This document shows, piece by piece, positions 13,020-24,722 of a stretch of DNA of 64,000 nt. The notes under the pieces were generated by a model that saw only the letters and a list, made by a program, of their open reading frames with translations, did not search any database and had not been told where the DNA came from. Numbering within the stretch: the stretch's first letter is position 1; each line of letters begins with the position of its first letter. The DNA comes from Xylona heveae TC161 (lineage: Eukaryota > Ascomycota > Xylonomycetes > Xylonales > Xylonaceae), in assembly GCF_001619985.1 (NCBI RefSeq), contig NW_017264200.1, positions 124,001 through 188,000 of the forward strand, read 5' to 3'. The position numbers and the translations under genes were made by a program.

Positions 13020-13796
13020 ATGCCGTATATCCAGCGCCAGGTCGGCTTCGACCCCGTGCTCAACTACACCCGGCCCGCCACGGCCGAGGAGCGCGCCGCC
13101 ATCAAGAACTTCGAGCTGCACGCCCGCCGATGCACCCAGTGCGCATACCCCTACGACACCTTCCGCCGCGGCAAGTCCCTGTGCGAGCGCGGCCACGCAT
13201 ACGCCATTGACATTGCCGAATACATGTACTCCAAGGCCGGCCAGGCCTACTCGACCACCGACCGCGAGGACGGCAACCAGCCCGTGCAGGTCGAGATCCC
13301 GTCCGACTGCGAAGTCGTGCGCGAGCTCCTGCAAGCCATGTCGGACGGCCTGCGACTCCGGCGCTCTCCCAAGACTGCCCCTGCCGTGACGAGCTACGAT
13401 CAGACATACTACGTTGCGCCCAGACCCCCGCCGCGGCGCTCTGCCACCACTGTTGGCGCTACTGGTGTTTCGGCGTCGGCTTCGCGGTCCCCCGCCAGAT
13501 CCCCCGCTGTTTCCTCATCAGCGTCTCAAGTCAAAGTCACATACGCTCAAGTGCCGGAAGTCAAATCGCCATACATCTCCCAGTCGCGACGTTCAACGGC
13601 GACCACGAGCAGCAGCAACAGCATCCCGACTGTCATGGAGACGTATAATCGCTCTTCTCCCTCGAAGCGCGAGACGGTCTACTATGCGGACAAGCGCGAC
13701 GAGCCGCGCCGTGGATCGCTGTACAGACGCGACCTCGCTGAGCGCAGGGAGCGGTATAAGGGCTACTACGACGAGCAGCCGCGGTATTATCGCTGA
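13020..13796 (+). CDS. Conserved fungal protein with cysteine motif and Ser/Arg-rich tail
   Basis: Single exon, 258 residues, starting MPYIQRQVGFDPV. The first 100 residues look folded. They carry ARRCTQCAYPYDTFRRG and then SLCERGHAYAIDIAEYMY, so three cysteines (CxxC plus a later C) and a histidine could bind a metal. Residues 125-258 are low-complexity, rich in Ser/Arg/Pro and Tyr. The first half is strongly GC-biased at third positions compared with neighbours, which suggests good expression. Similar proteins appear in other Eurotiomycetes as I recall, always uncharacterised. The ATG at 13020 is the first in the frame although the frame is open upstream. It converges on MED13. Confidence 0.75.
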   Translation: MPYIQRQVGFDPVLNYTRPATAEERAAIKNFELHARRCTQCAYPYDTFRRGKSLCERGHAYAIDIAEYMYSKAGQAYSTTDREDGNQPVQVEIPSDCEVVRELLQAMSDGLRLRRSPKTAPAVTSYDQTYYVAPRPPPRRSATTVGATGVSASASRSPARSPAVSSSASQVKVTYAQVPEVKSPYISQSRRSTATTSSSNSIPTVMETYNRSSPSKRETVYYADKRDEPRRGSLYRRDLAERRERYKGYYDEQPRYYR

Positions 13797-15258
13797 ATCA
13801 GGCCGTTGTCGCTGTCGCTGTCCGATGTCTCAGATTTTGCAGACTTGGCGGATTTCGCAGTCTGGAAATTTTATCTACCTCGCCTTAGTCACTTGCGCTT
13901 TGGTCTTGTCATTGTGTCTTGTGATGGCTTGACTTGATGGTTTTACTATATCACCACAGTCATCACATCCGCCAGGAGGGAGGGGGCGGGAAAGCAACTC
14001 TCATATACACAGAGACCTTAAGACTTTCGGCTTTGCGTAACTTAGCCTTACGCGCGCTGGGTTGTCTCCCCCTTCTGAGCAGTAGCCACCTTCCCGCGGT
14101 CCTGCTTTGGAATCAGACTTCGACTTGCTGTTCGTCGTTTTCTCCTAGTTCCCTGGTTCCGGCTGCGATAAGCCATAACACATCTCGCGCGCGTCCAGTT
14201 TGACTCAAGTCACTGGTGCCCAAGGATAAGGTTTCACCTGTGACTTGGAGATCGTTGTCGTCGTCGTCGTCGTTGTCATCATCATCATCCAAGTATGAAA
14301 TGGGCGACGCAATTCGCTTGGACAGCTTGGGTTGAATGCGCATCTCTCTCGAGTTTGTTACTCGTTAATTAGTCGCTGATTATGCGCGCAACGGGACTTT
14401 TTCAATTGTCTTTACTCTTTTCCAAAGTTCCCATTGTCTTTGAGTACTCAACAGACTTCCAACACATATCCAGATTCACAAGAAAAACAAAGGAAAAGAA
14501 CGAAAAGCAAGAAAAAAACATCCCTGCAAGTCATTGAACTGCATTGATGTGTTGGACTTGGTGGTTAGTTTTTAGATGATAACTCATGTTGTCTTCACGC
14601 TCATCGTTTACTTTGTGTGAGTCTACTGAGCTACTCTTTAGAGTAAATGAAATATAATTCAGTTGATGAGATATAAGACAATTTGAAATGAAATATAATT
14701 TTAATTTTAATAACTTCCTACGTTGTTACAAGACTCTCTCTTGATGCCTAGTGATACGGGGCCAACATAGAATAACAACATAGAATAACGGGACAAAATT
14801 AAAAAAAATAAAAAAATGTATTGCACTACTACCTGATACTAAAACGCTACAATGCGATAGACTTAGGGCTACAGTTACAGTAAGATGAGACACTCAAAAT
14901 AGTTGAAAAATTCAAAGATACGGGAAAAGGTATCATTGCTTTGTTTTACAGTTGAACGACGACAATGAAAATGAAGAAAGAGACGATGATGTCAATCAAA
15001 ATGTTAATGCCAATGCGAATGCCAGTGACAATGATCATGACAACGACGACGACAAGAGAACGAGAATGAGAATGAGAATGAGACTGGGAAGAATTAAACC
15101 AATTGCTAATAAATCGCAGTACAGTCCTGCCCAACCAACACGCTATGCGCCCATGTGTTGCGAAACCCATCTGCAAGATAAAATATCCAACTTGCTAGAA
15201 CAATAAACACCTGCTCAACGATAAAAAAAAGAGATAATAGATAGACGGAATGGATACA
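13797..15258. other. Convergent intergenic region with simple repeats
   Basis: This 1.46-kb region lies between two 3' ends. It holds GTC/ATC triplet runs near 14250-14290 and an AAT/GAC/GAGAAT-type degenerate microsatellite near 14960-15085. AT-rich UTR-like DNA occupies 14640-14830. Open frames over the triplet runs are by-products of the repeats, and no gene was recognised. Confidence 0.5.
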
Positions 15259-18200
15259 TTACAACAAAGAGCTCAATGCGCGCTGTGCTTTTGCTGCAGT
15301 GGCAAGGTGCCAGGGCAAGATTTTCTCGCCGGGCTTAAACATGCTTTTATGCCGCGCTAGAACGCCAAGGCCTCTATATGTGCAGAGTATTTCGCGCATG
15401 AGGCAGTCGTTACCTCCGCGGACAGGCTGGGAAATGTAAAGTAGATTAATGGCAAGTGCGTCTAGAGGCTGAGACTCGTCCACAGATGTACGGCGGAGAA
15501 GGTAGGCGCTGGCAATGGCGGGATTGTAGTCGATTAGGGAGCGGGAATTGTTGAGACGGTGGGAGAGCATGACTCCCCAAGATTCATCAGTGGCATCGAC
15601 CAGAGTGGCGTCAGGCTCAACATCCGTCACAGCAGTAGTTGCTGATGAGGCGGCGGCGGCGGCGGCGGCGGCGTTTGGAGGAGCATCAGATGCTGCTGTA
15701 CCTGCGCCAGCTGATGTGCTGGGTGTTGCGGGAGTGCCAACCGTGTTGCCAAAATGATCTGGAGATAACATGGAGTTTTGAGGCGTGGATGCCGGGGTCG
15801 TGTATATGTTGGTCGGCTGTGTAGTTGCTGCAGAGAAACAAGAGGCGGAAGAAGTGTAGGCAGGAGGTATAGGGGCCGGTGGTGGAGGTCGGATGAATAA
15901 GTCAGGGCAGCTATCGGTGTCGAACAGAGTCAAATGGAAGGGAGGTTGGGACGGTTGTGCGGCAAGGGAGGTCCATACTACCAGAATTTATTGTCAGTAA
16001 GTAGATAAGCGATGAGGCCTAGAGTGGGTACTTACGCTCCATTTCTTCGCGATCCATGAGGCCATCTTTGACAAGAATGAACCGCCAAGTTACTCTCTTG
16101 GTCTGCACAATCTGCAATGTCGTTTCCCACATTTCGCTGATAACTTCTGAAAGGGGCCTGGCAGGGCCCTTCCGCCGAGCCAGGCAATACGACACATTGG
16201 TTTGATATTTTCCAAAACTGTCCGTCCAAGCAGCAGATACCCAACGGCCATCGCTGCTAATCGAATAAGCCATGTGCATGCACGTATTCTCCATTAATAG
16301 CGATGGTGACGGCTCAGTAGTCAGTCGAAATTCAATTGCCTTGGGCGGTTTGTCGGCCAAGACGATAGAAGGAGCGTGCTGGGTTGGGCCAAGCCTTTTA
16401 TTCTTTGTGGCTTTCGGGGCACACCGATTGTAGACTTCGAGCGCAACTTTTGCATACTCCGTCTGGGTGGGAACAATTAGAGCCGTGGGTGATGCGATAA
16501 AATCCATGGGAATAATCTGCAAGACGAGTTCGTTGAAGGTCTTCTTCTGCTGAGCCTGCAAACTCTGGAGGTATGCCTGGAAGAGCATATAAGCAGCCGC
16601 GCAGAGATTGAGTACCGCACTAGGATGACGGCTATTGTTGACCATGTAAATCACGATATTATTTCCTACATCTTCAGTAGCATTTGGAAGAAAGGAACCT
16701 GTAACTATCAGTCAACTTCAATCCCTCAAAAGCGAATTGATTGTCCACAATACTCACCGAACTTTCTACATGTTACTTCCAGGTCCTTCGTTCCTCCGCT
16801 CCCAGAAGTGGCTTTATGATCATAGGCACTAATAGGGACGAGTCCTGGTCCATTTCCCTGAAACTCAATGCCCTTTTCGTGACTGCCAAGCTTGCAGCTC
16901 TCATAAGCAGTACCCAAACGCGTGAGAAATGTATCCACAGCCCCTTCAATGCCGTCTCCTGGAGGGAAGATACAATAGGACAAAACATCCTTTGGGCCGC
17001 TGGCTGGCCCCAGTCCAAATATTTCCCAGAATGGCAATGCAGAAGATAAGAGCTCAATTGGAGTATCCTGCCGAAATAGTCGCACAGGCGGGGGGGGAAT
17101 CGAAAATACATTCTTCTTTACCGAGCATGATGAACCCGGCTCTCCCTGTCCGGTAACAGTTCGCCGTATATTAGGTCGAATGTGCGCTCTCCCAATCATT
17201 GGCATTTCTGGGAGAAGATCTTGGACACTAGCGTACATGGCAAGATCGCAACGCTCCGCATCCACACAGATTTTGCTTAGAGCTCGAGAAACTCGTTCGT
17301 CCAAAAGGGTCGATGCTGGAATCTCTTCATAATTGTCATCGAGTAATAATTCGTCAATGGGGATCTTGTGTATCCCCCAGGTGATCTGATCAGCAAATAC
17401 TTGCGCAACACCGATAAAATTCTTCTTCGTGAATAAAGAAGACGGTGTTGCCTCGAGCTGCTGAGCCATGCTGTAGCCTCGCAGAGAAGAGTCATTTGCA
17501 TCAGCTTCAAGGGCCTTGCATGTGATTGGAAGGGGTTCATCGATATCGGTCTCGTCAGCCACGGAGCTAAAGGCAAGCCTTTGCAAAGACGAAGTTGCCG
17601 CATCATCTCCATCATCCTCGAGAGGTCGTTTTCGCTTTGGACCAAGCCCATACTCAGACTCCTGATATTCCTGTTCGCTCGACGAAGAGCTCGAGGTATC
17701 GTGGTCTGATTCATCTATGAACCCTTGTTCTAGTTTCTCGACCGAGTGATCTTCTCCATGCTGCTTTCTCTGCGCCTTGTCACTGACTGCAACGGGACTT
17801 TTGACGGCATCTGCGGCTCCTGCCATGGCAGCAGCAGAAGAAGAAGAACCGGTTAATTTTCGCCTGGGTTTGGGCAGTCCGATATTTGGAATTGAACTCT
17901 TGACGAGAGACTCTTTGCCACCCTTTGCTCCACTACTACGCTTGGGGCCTGCTACAAACCCAAAGCGACCCTCCAGATTATATTTGTAGTCGTGTAGATG
18001 TAGGTTTTGGCTGAAATTCACCGGATCAAAGATGCTAGGTTTCCGGAAGTTGTCGTGCTCCCTATCCCGCGAAAAACCATCACCTGCTTCTTTCCCCTCT
18101 GGCGCTTGTTGAGCTTCCTCGCCCGGCGGCAAGATCTTCTTGACAACATCGGAAGGGCTCAGTGGAGGACTAATGAAGGAATTGTGTTTTGGTAATAATG

Positions 18201-20472
18201 CCTCCCCTTCAAATGGAAGCTCTGCAGTAGGTGGAGGCAAGATAGCTTGCGGCTCCGTCTCCTCTCTCTTCATCGGACCTGCGACTTCGTCTACCATAGC
18301 GGTATCGATAGTATCTGTGTCCGGCGCAAGCTTCTTCTTCTTCTTCTCTAAATCTTGGTCAATATCAGATGAGGCCGTCGCATGCCCATCGTCCAGAATC
18401 TTCCGTGTGCTATCGATGGGCAAGTCGGGAGCCAAATCTAACTGCCGATCAGGTCCCGCGTTCATATCGGGCTCGTGCAGGCTTTGAATCATATCACCCC
18501 CGGAATTAGTCGTCTCAATTCCGTCCATGGCAGGTTCGTCAAAGAAACTAAAATCTGCTTCGGTGACGTCATTTCCACCGAAAATTTCATCGTCCATGTC
18601 CCCAAAAAGATCATCACCAATGTCATTATCAATGCCGGTCATTTGGGTATCGTCAAATGATGCTGTAGGCGGGTTTTCGTCCGTCTGCTCGTTATCCCCA
18701 CCATGAGATATCGAAGTTGGAAGGTCATCGTCTTTGACTGTATTTTCTTCTGGCACCGACAAGCCAGTGGGCTTTTCAGCGAGTGAAAGCTTAAGATTGC
18801 TATGAGAGAGCAAGCCATCTGGCGGTGTCGGATAGATGCCGCTAATTGAAGGCACATCGGCATGATTTCCGGTACGACCCGTTATAACTGGCGCATCACT
18901 GCTTATTGCTTGCTGAGCAAGTCGAGCAGTCTCTGCTTCCACCTCTTTTGCCTCTTCTGCCGCGCGAACCTGTTTAAAAATTTCTTCCCGCTCCGTTCGC
19001 TTTGAATACCAATCTTCTGCAAACGCCAGAGGATCAGCTATAACCGGGTCCGCCACATCAGAGGCCCTTCTTGTTTCCTGCCCCGAAACAAGGCCTTCTC
19101 TGGAGCCCATCGACAGCTTCGTGGAAAGGGAATTCTGCGGCCAACTAGATGATTGTGGTATAACAAGGCACAAACATGCTGGCCAAAAGATTCTCACTGT
19201 CTTTTCGCCAGCAAATTGTGAACTATTATCTGATACCTCATCGCGCGGCGCATTTATTTCTACTTCGATCCAGGAGTCAGATTCGTCTATATTTGGAATA
19301 TCAAGACCATTCCAAGACAGCCAGCTTTGCACATGATGTCTCCATGCGAGGCTTGGTCGAGTTCTTTGACGCACGCCAGAACTCCAAATTGTCCCAGACA
19401 CGGGACTCTCGGCATAGGCAGGTGAAGCAGGATATTTGACAGAAGGTCTTGCTCTGAACCTTGCCCTTTTCCCTCCCGGCGCGAGTATTAAATCCTTGTC
19501 TTCAATTCCAACGTGATCGCGATCGAATAGATACCACTTGGGCAATTCTGGTCTTGCATCCGTAATAATGGAAAGTATTAATGTCCCAGTAGCGGTTAGT
19601 CGAGCATCCAGAGAGACCAACGTAATATGATGTAATCGCGGCGAAATGTTGTAAGTGTCGTAGACCCCAAGGGGTTTAGAAAACGATGGTAATAGTAAAA
19701 TTCGAAAATTGACGGGTATATAACGATACTTTTTGGCAAGCGAATAAGAAATAGTTGAGATGACTGCGGTGATAAATAACCGATATGCGGTGGCGATGCG
19801 TTCCCGCGATTGTGTAAATGCTTCGGCAGACGACGCGTCGGAGGAGGTGGGGTGAGCTGCTGGAGATGATACTGGAACAGGCCGTAGCGGAGCCTATGAT
19901 GCTGTTATTTCCCACGCGCAAAGCAGCTTTGGACGAATGGGCCACACGTACCTTTGATTGATCAAGGCTAGACGAAGTAAAAGTATCCTCCCGAATTTCT
20001 TCAGAGTGTTAACATTAATCTTCAGTGAATAATCTTCAGCGATAAGAACCAGCTTACTCTTTAGCCTCGCCCGACCAATCGTTATATATTCCCCCGAGGG
20101 CAAGTTTCTGTCAAGCAACCCTTCCGTCTCATTCGAACCCCGATTTAAAGCGATATCGTACCACCAAAGCTCAGTGTCTTCAGCAGAGCTCGCGACAACT
20201 TTCCCCTGGGCCCTTAACTCAAGCTCTACCTCTTGGCTGAGACCTGCCACTTTTCGGCCATCGGGTTCCCGTCGCGCAGTATCGGGGTACGGTGTGGGAG
20301 GCTGAGAGAAGGCTGGTGACGGATTGGACTCATTTTCGTGAAGAGCGTAGACATTATATCTGATTGACGTGCAATCATCCTAAGGAGATATAAGTAGATT
20401 GCAAAAAGGAGCAGGTCAGGAGATAAATACAATCTTATGGACATTTGTGAGGCATTGTCCTGGAAACTCCAT
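15259..20472 (-). CDS. MED13: Mediator complex kinase-module subunit Med13 (Ssn2/Srb9)
   Basis: Five exons: 20472-20431, 20379-19948, 19893-16758, 16698-16036 and 15977-15259. They total 4992 nt (1663 residues). The N-terminal part contains RLFITAVISTISYSLAKKYR and TATGTLILSI, typical of Med13_N. A long acidic, disordered middle carries multiple Asp runs. The C-terminal part has TLILSI-type strands, VALEVYNRC, a variable Ala/Pro-rich insert and a folded end (SYLARR-like segment, then LGVLARHKSMFKPGEKILPWHLA). Med13 links the CDK8 module to core Mediator and represses many genes. The size fits filamentous-fungal Med13. The exon 2/3 junction is the weak point: only a GTGTGG donor at 19947 keeps frame, while the stronger-looking GTACGT three to four bases earlier does not. 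It is divergent from ENP2. Confidence 0.9.
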
Positions 20473-21102
20473 GTCGCGGTCCCCTGACATGGAGTTCGAA
20501 ATCTGTCTGCAGACAATCTAAACCACAGTGCAGATTTGAAGCCGAAAGCTAAGCTTTTAACCCATGAGGATATCAATCTAAAGGGCGTAGAAACGTTCAA
20601 AGTGCCATGCGTCGGTATTATGACGAGCTGTCCGATAGGGCAAGGCAAGTGTCACCTTTTGATTCGTACGTTGTGGTTTGGCAAGGAAGCACCAGCTTCC
20701 ATTGCAGCGGCATAAAGATGAATCAAAACTGAAGGATCAATAAAGAGTACAGAAATATCAAAAGACAAGCAACTGGTCAGCAAATGCGATCAGATCTCAG
20801 CTCCAGAGGTCCAAGTTCGGTCCCTGATCCGATCCCCGGCCCACGAGCGCTGACCTTCCGTCTCCACGTTGAGATGAGCGAGTCTCGTTCCAGTTAAGCT
20901 TAGAATGTCCATCTTATCTGATCCGCTCGGTTACCGGTGATAAGCATTTCCCGATGGGCCGGCAGAAAGGGCCATAGTCCCGGAGATCTCCGCCATCTTT
21001 TCTCTGCGCCCAAAGAAATTATTTTGAAAGTCGCTGCCCGCCACAGGCAAATCAATCGTACCACTTGGGGAGAATTTTCTCAGCTCGTGAGCTGTGCCGA
21101 AG
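20473..21102. promoter_or_regulatory. Shared promoter region of MED13 and ENP2
   Basis: This is a 630-nt divergent intergenic region. It contains GAGATGAG at 20871-20878, a match to the core of the PAC element (GATGAG) known from fungal ribosome-biogenesis promoters, about 225 nt before the ENP2 start. No TATA box stands out. The MED13-proximal side contains ORF noise only. Confidence 0.4.
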
Positions 21103-23422
21103 ATGAAGCTCACAAATCACTCCGGTGTCCCCGTCTATACGATTGCCGGTTCGTCAACCGCGCGACCGCTGCCAGAGTGGTTGCAAAGGAAGCGCAAGAG
21201 GAGTCTGAAGACGGATCCCGAGTTTGCCAATCGAGTTGAGCTGCTTCAAGACTTTGAATTTGAGGAGGCTAGCTCATGCATTCGTGTCAGTGAGGATGGA
21301 GAGTGGGTTATGAGTACTGGTATGTATTTCATGGATTGGGCAGAAAATACTTCTTTCAGCACGATAGGCACACGAGACCAGAGTTACATATATTAACAGA
21401 CCTTATGCAGGCACATACAAGCCACAGATCCATACACATTATCTCCCTCACCTCTCGCTCTCCTTTACTCGTCATACAAATACACTCAATCAAACCTTCC
21501 TCTTACTTTCCTCGGATTATTCGAAATCCCTTCATCTCCAAACCGACCGATTCCTCGAATTCCACACTCCTGGGGGCTGTCACTATGCCACAAGAATTCC
21601 AAGATACGGTCGAGACCTGATATACGACAAGCGCTCTGCAGAGGCGCTAGTGCCATCAGTCGGTGTCAATGCGGACGGAAATGGCGAGGTTTTCCGGTTA
21701 AATCTTGAGCAAGGTCGTTTCATGAAGGGCTATGAACTCGATGTTGGCGGCGACGATTTCACTTCAAGTGGCGGTGGTGCGCTTCAGGGAGGTATCAATA
21801 CAGGCAGCGTCAACACAGGTGCGATTGCGGAGGAGAGCCATAATCTTCTTGCGTTCGGAACTTCGCTCGGTACCGTAGAATTCTGGGATTCTCGATCAAG
21901 AGCAAGAGTTGGGATTCTGGGGGCTCCGCCGCAGCCTGAAATCTCGTTCGAAGGACGAAATGAAATCACAGCCCTTGAATTTGATCGCTCTGGTCTAAAT
22001 CTTGCAAGCGGGTCTTCAAACGGCCTGATATATCTTTACGATCTTCGTTCTCCAGTGCCGCTTTTGAAGAAGGACCAGGGTTATGGCTACCCTATTCAAA
22101 CACTCAAGTTCCTTGCCTCCAGCACAGCTACTCGAGCTCAGACAAGCGAGCCCAAGATCCTGTCCTCGGATAAGCGGATCATCAAGATATGGGATGCCCG
22201 GAACGGTGACCCTTGGACATCTGTGGAACCGGCTGTTGACCTTCATCACGTGGAGTGGTGCAAAGATAGCGGCATGTTGTTGACTGCGAACGAAGGTCGG
22301 CAACAACATGCCTTCTTCATCCCTCAACTCGGTCCCGCTCCCAAGTGGTGCGCCTTCTTAGATAACCTCGTTGAGGAAATGGCTGAGGATCCAAACGACC
22401 CGAATGCCTACAATGGCCAGACCGCTGGCGAGGTCTACGACAATTACAAGTTCTTGACTGTTCCTCAGCTGAAGTCCCTCAATCTGGACCATCTTGTTGG
22501 CACGACAAATCTCCTCCGGCCGTATATGCATGGTTACTTTGTTGCTCAGAGACTGTACGAGGAGGCAAGACTGATCTCTCAGCCAGAGTCGTGGGAACAA
22601 CAGCGCGCCAAAAGTATCCAGGAAAAGATCAACCGCGAACGCGAATCCCGTATCCGCGGCTCTAAGAAGGTTTCGGTCAAGGTCAACCGTAAACTTGCCG
22701 AGAAGATGTTGGAGCGACAGGAGAAGGAAGAGCGGAGACGTGCCCGACACCTTATTGAGAAGGGCCAGGAGCGTGCTGCTCCCGCCGACCAGGCTATGGA
22801 TGTGGATAATGCTGAGGACAGAGAGAGCGATAAGGAAGGTGGCGAAGAAGGCCTGCTTACCGATTCTCGTTTCTCCAACCTGTTCAAGGATGAGGATTTC
22901 GCTGTGGACGAGACTTCGCACGAATTCCGTGCTCTCAACCCAAGCACCAAGGTTGAGGCGGCTCCTCCTAAGCGTGGTCTGACCGCTGTCGAGGAGGAAG
23001 AACTCGACGAGCGCAGGGCTAACAGTTCGTCTGAGGATGATGACGATGAGTCTAGCAGCGAAGAAGAGCGACCTCAGCAAAAATCGAGAAGAGACGACAG
23101 AATATCAACGGCGTCCTACAAGAAGGCCGGCCAACGACCGGCGCAGCCACAGATGCAGGTCTCATCATCATCTCGCAAGCCCCAAGAGAGGCGAGACAGG
23201 TCTTTTGGTTCTCGCAACATGAAGGAGGGCGGCCGGGAAAGACGTGGCAGAGGCGGCGCCCGTGGTGCTGGCGTGGTTGGTGAAAAGCAAATCACCTTTG
23301 CACCGGAGCCTAAAGGCAAACCGCAGAGAGCGAACCGAGAGGCTTTTGACCATGGCCGAACAAAGGCCCGTGGACCGGATAGCCGTCGGAGTGCAAGCGG
23401 CAATGTGTTCAGGCGAATGTAA
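21103..23422 (+). CDS. ENP2: Ribosome biogenesis WD40 protein Enp2/NOL10
   Basis: Two exons, 21103-21319 and 21411-23422, with a 91-nt phase-1 intron; 742 residues. The start MKLTNHSGVPVYTIAGSS and the following basic stretch fit the family. A WD40 propeller spans about residues 45-370, including GTSLGTVEFWDSRSRARVG and SSNGLIYLYDLRSP. A Lys/Arg-rich helical region (about 430-520) precedes the NUC153 signature (DSRFSNLFKDEDFAVD, about residue 555). The end is acidic and then RG-rich. Enp2 is a nucleolar factor of the 90S pre-ribosome needed for 18S rRNA processing. The length is usual for fungi (about 700). Other frames across the exon are shadows. Confidence 0.95.
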
Positions 23423-23705
23423 TAGCATAGCATCGAGGCGTTTCGGTATTCGGTGGTTCGGCTTGGTTGTCATTGATCCAAAAGTTTGGCAGTTTCATAG
23501 GTGTATAGTTTGAAGCTTTTCTTTCATTTGACGTTGAGCTAGATGCAAAGGTCTAAACGTTATATATAGATCACTTGCATATTTCTTAACTTCCGTTTGG
23601 TTACTCGATGCAAAATGTCTATGAACCGAACTGTCCATCTCCTTCCATGGCGCTAACAAGCATCATCTGCGGCTGCGAGCTCAAGCAGCTAGAAATGTCA
23701 CATCG

Positions 23706-24722
23706 TTAGTAGGAGGCCGGTACTATGCCCAGTCTGCCGCCATCCGTAACTAAAACGTTTCCATTGCAATAGGCCCCAGCTCTTGAAGTTAGAAACAAGA
23801 CAACGCCCGCCATATCCTCCTCGTAGCCAGATCTTTGTGCCGGGAATGCCGAACGGGGGAACTGGGTGTTCATAACAGCGTCCATGGAACCGAACATGGC
23901 CGCAGTGATATCAGACGGGTAGACTGGAATGAACCAAGTTTTCAAGAATCAGAAACCAATCCTCCATCCTTTTTCTAGAAGCTAAAAAACTTACCTCCAG
24001 GCATGATAACATTACTCCGAATATCGTACGGGACGAGATTTGTCGCCATGGCCTTCATGAGATGTGTCACCGCAGCTTTGCTTGCCGAGTACGCATATCC
24101 AGAAGTGATGACCCTGCTGTAAGACGATATGCTGCTCGTGGCAATGACCTGGCTTTTAGTAAGGCCCATGTTGCCCTTTTTGTTTCCTTCGTCCAGCAAT
24201 TTCAAGAATGCGACAACCGAGTAGAACGTAGCGGTCGTATTAGTTTCCAATGTAGACGTAAAGTCTTCCGCTGGCATGTTCCAGAGAAAATCTTGGAATT
24301 CCTCTAATGAGGCATCCTTTTTCAGTTCTTTCACGCCAGGACCCGTCTTTCCCTGGTTGGCAATGAGCACATTGACGTACCCGATATCTTTCTGAATAAT
24401 TGCTGCGGCGCGCTGGAGGTCTTCCTTTGAGGAAACGTCCCCTTGTATAGGCACAATATTGCCGTGTTTGGCTTGTTTGGCTGCCTCGTCAAGGACTTCT
24501 TGCCTTCTGCCAATTATGTATACCTTGGCTGCACCATTGGCTTCCAAGGCCTTTGCCATCATGAGCCCAATTCCTACGGTGTTATAAAGAGTAAGTAATC
24601 ACGTCAATGAGTGCAGCATAGGGTGGCACATGTGCTACTGGTATCGTACCTGACCCTCCGCCGGTAATGACTGCCACGAGTCCTTTGACGTTGAAAAGAT
24701 TCGCCGCTTCAATGGAAGACAT
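23706..24722 (-). CDS. Short-chain dehydrogenase/reductase (classical SDR)
   Basis: Three exons, 24722-24650, 24573-23995 and 23923-23706; 289 residues. The nucleotide-binding TGGGSGIG lies at about 20-27, split by the first intron. IGRR after the second strand suggests NADP(H) preference (inference). The structural Asn sits in ETNTTA (about 136). The catalytic triad is Ser within SSISS (171-175), Tyr 186 and Lys 190 (YSASK). PG at 217-218 and the C-terminal LVTDGG complete a classical SDR. Substrate is unknown; proteins of this type in fungi act on sugars, polyols or secondary metabolites. No biosynthetic cluster surrounds it. It converges on ENP2, with 283 nt between stops. Confidence 0.9.

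Noticed and set aside
13414-13932. 172-codon frame overlapping the 13020 gene
   Set aside because: Shifted frame over a Ser/Arg/Pro low-complexity region.
14946-15206. Asn/Asp-rich frames on both strands
   Set aside because: They arise from triplet and GAGAAT-like repeats, not from a gene.
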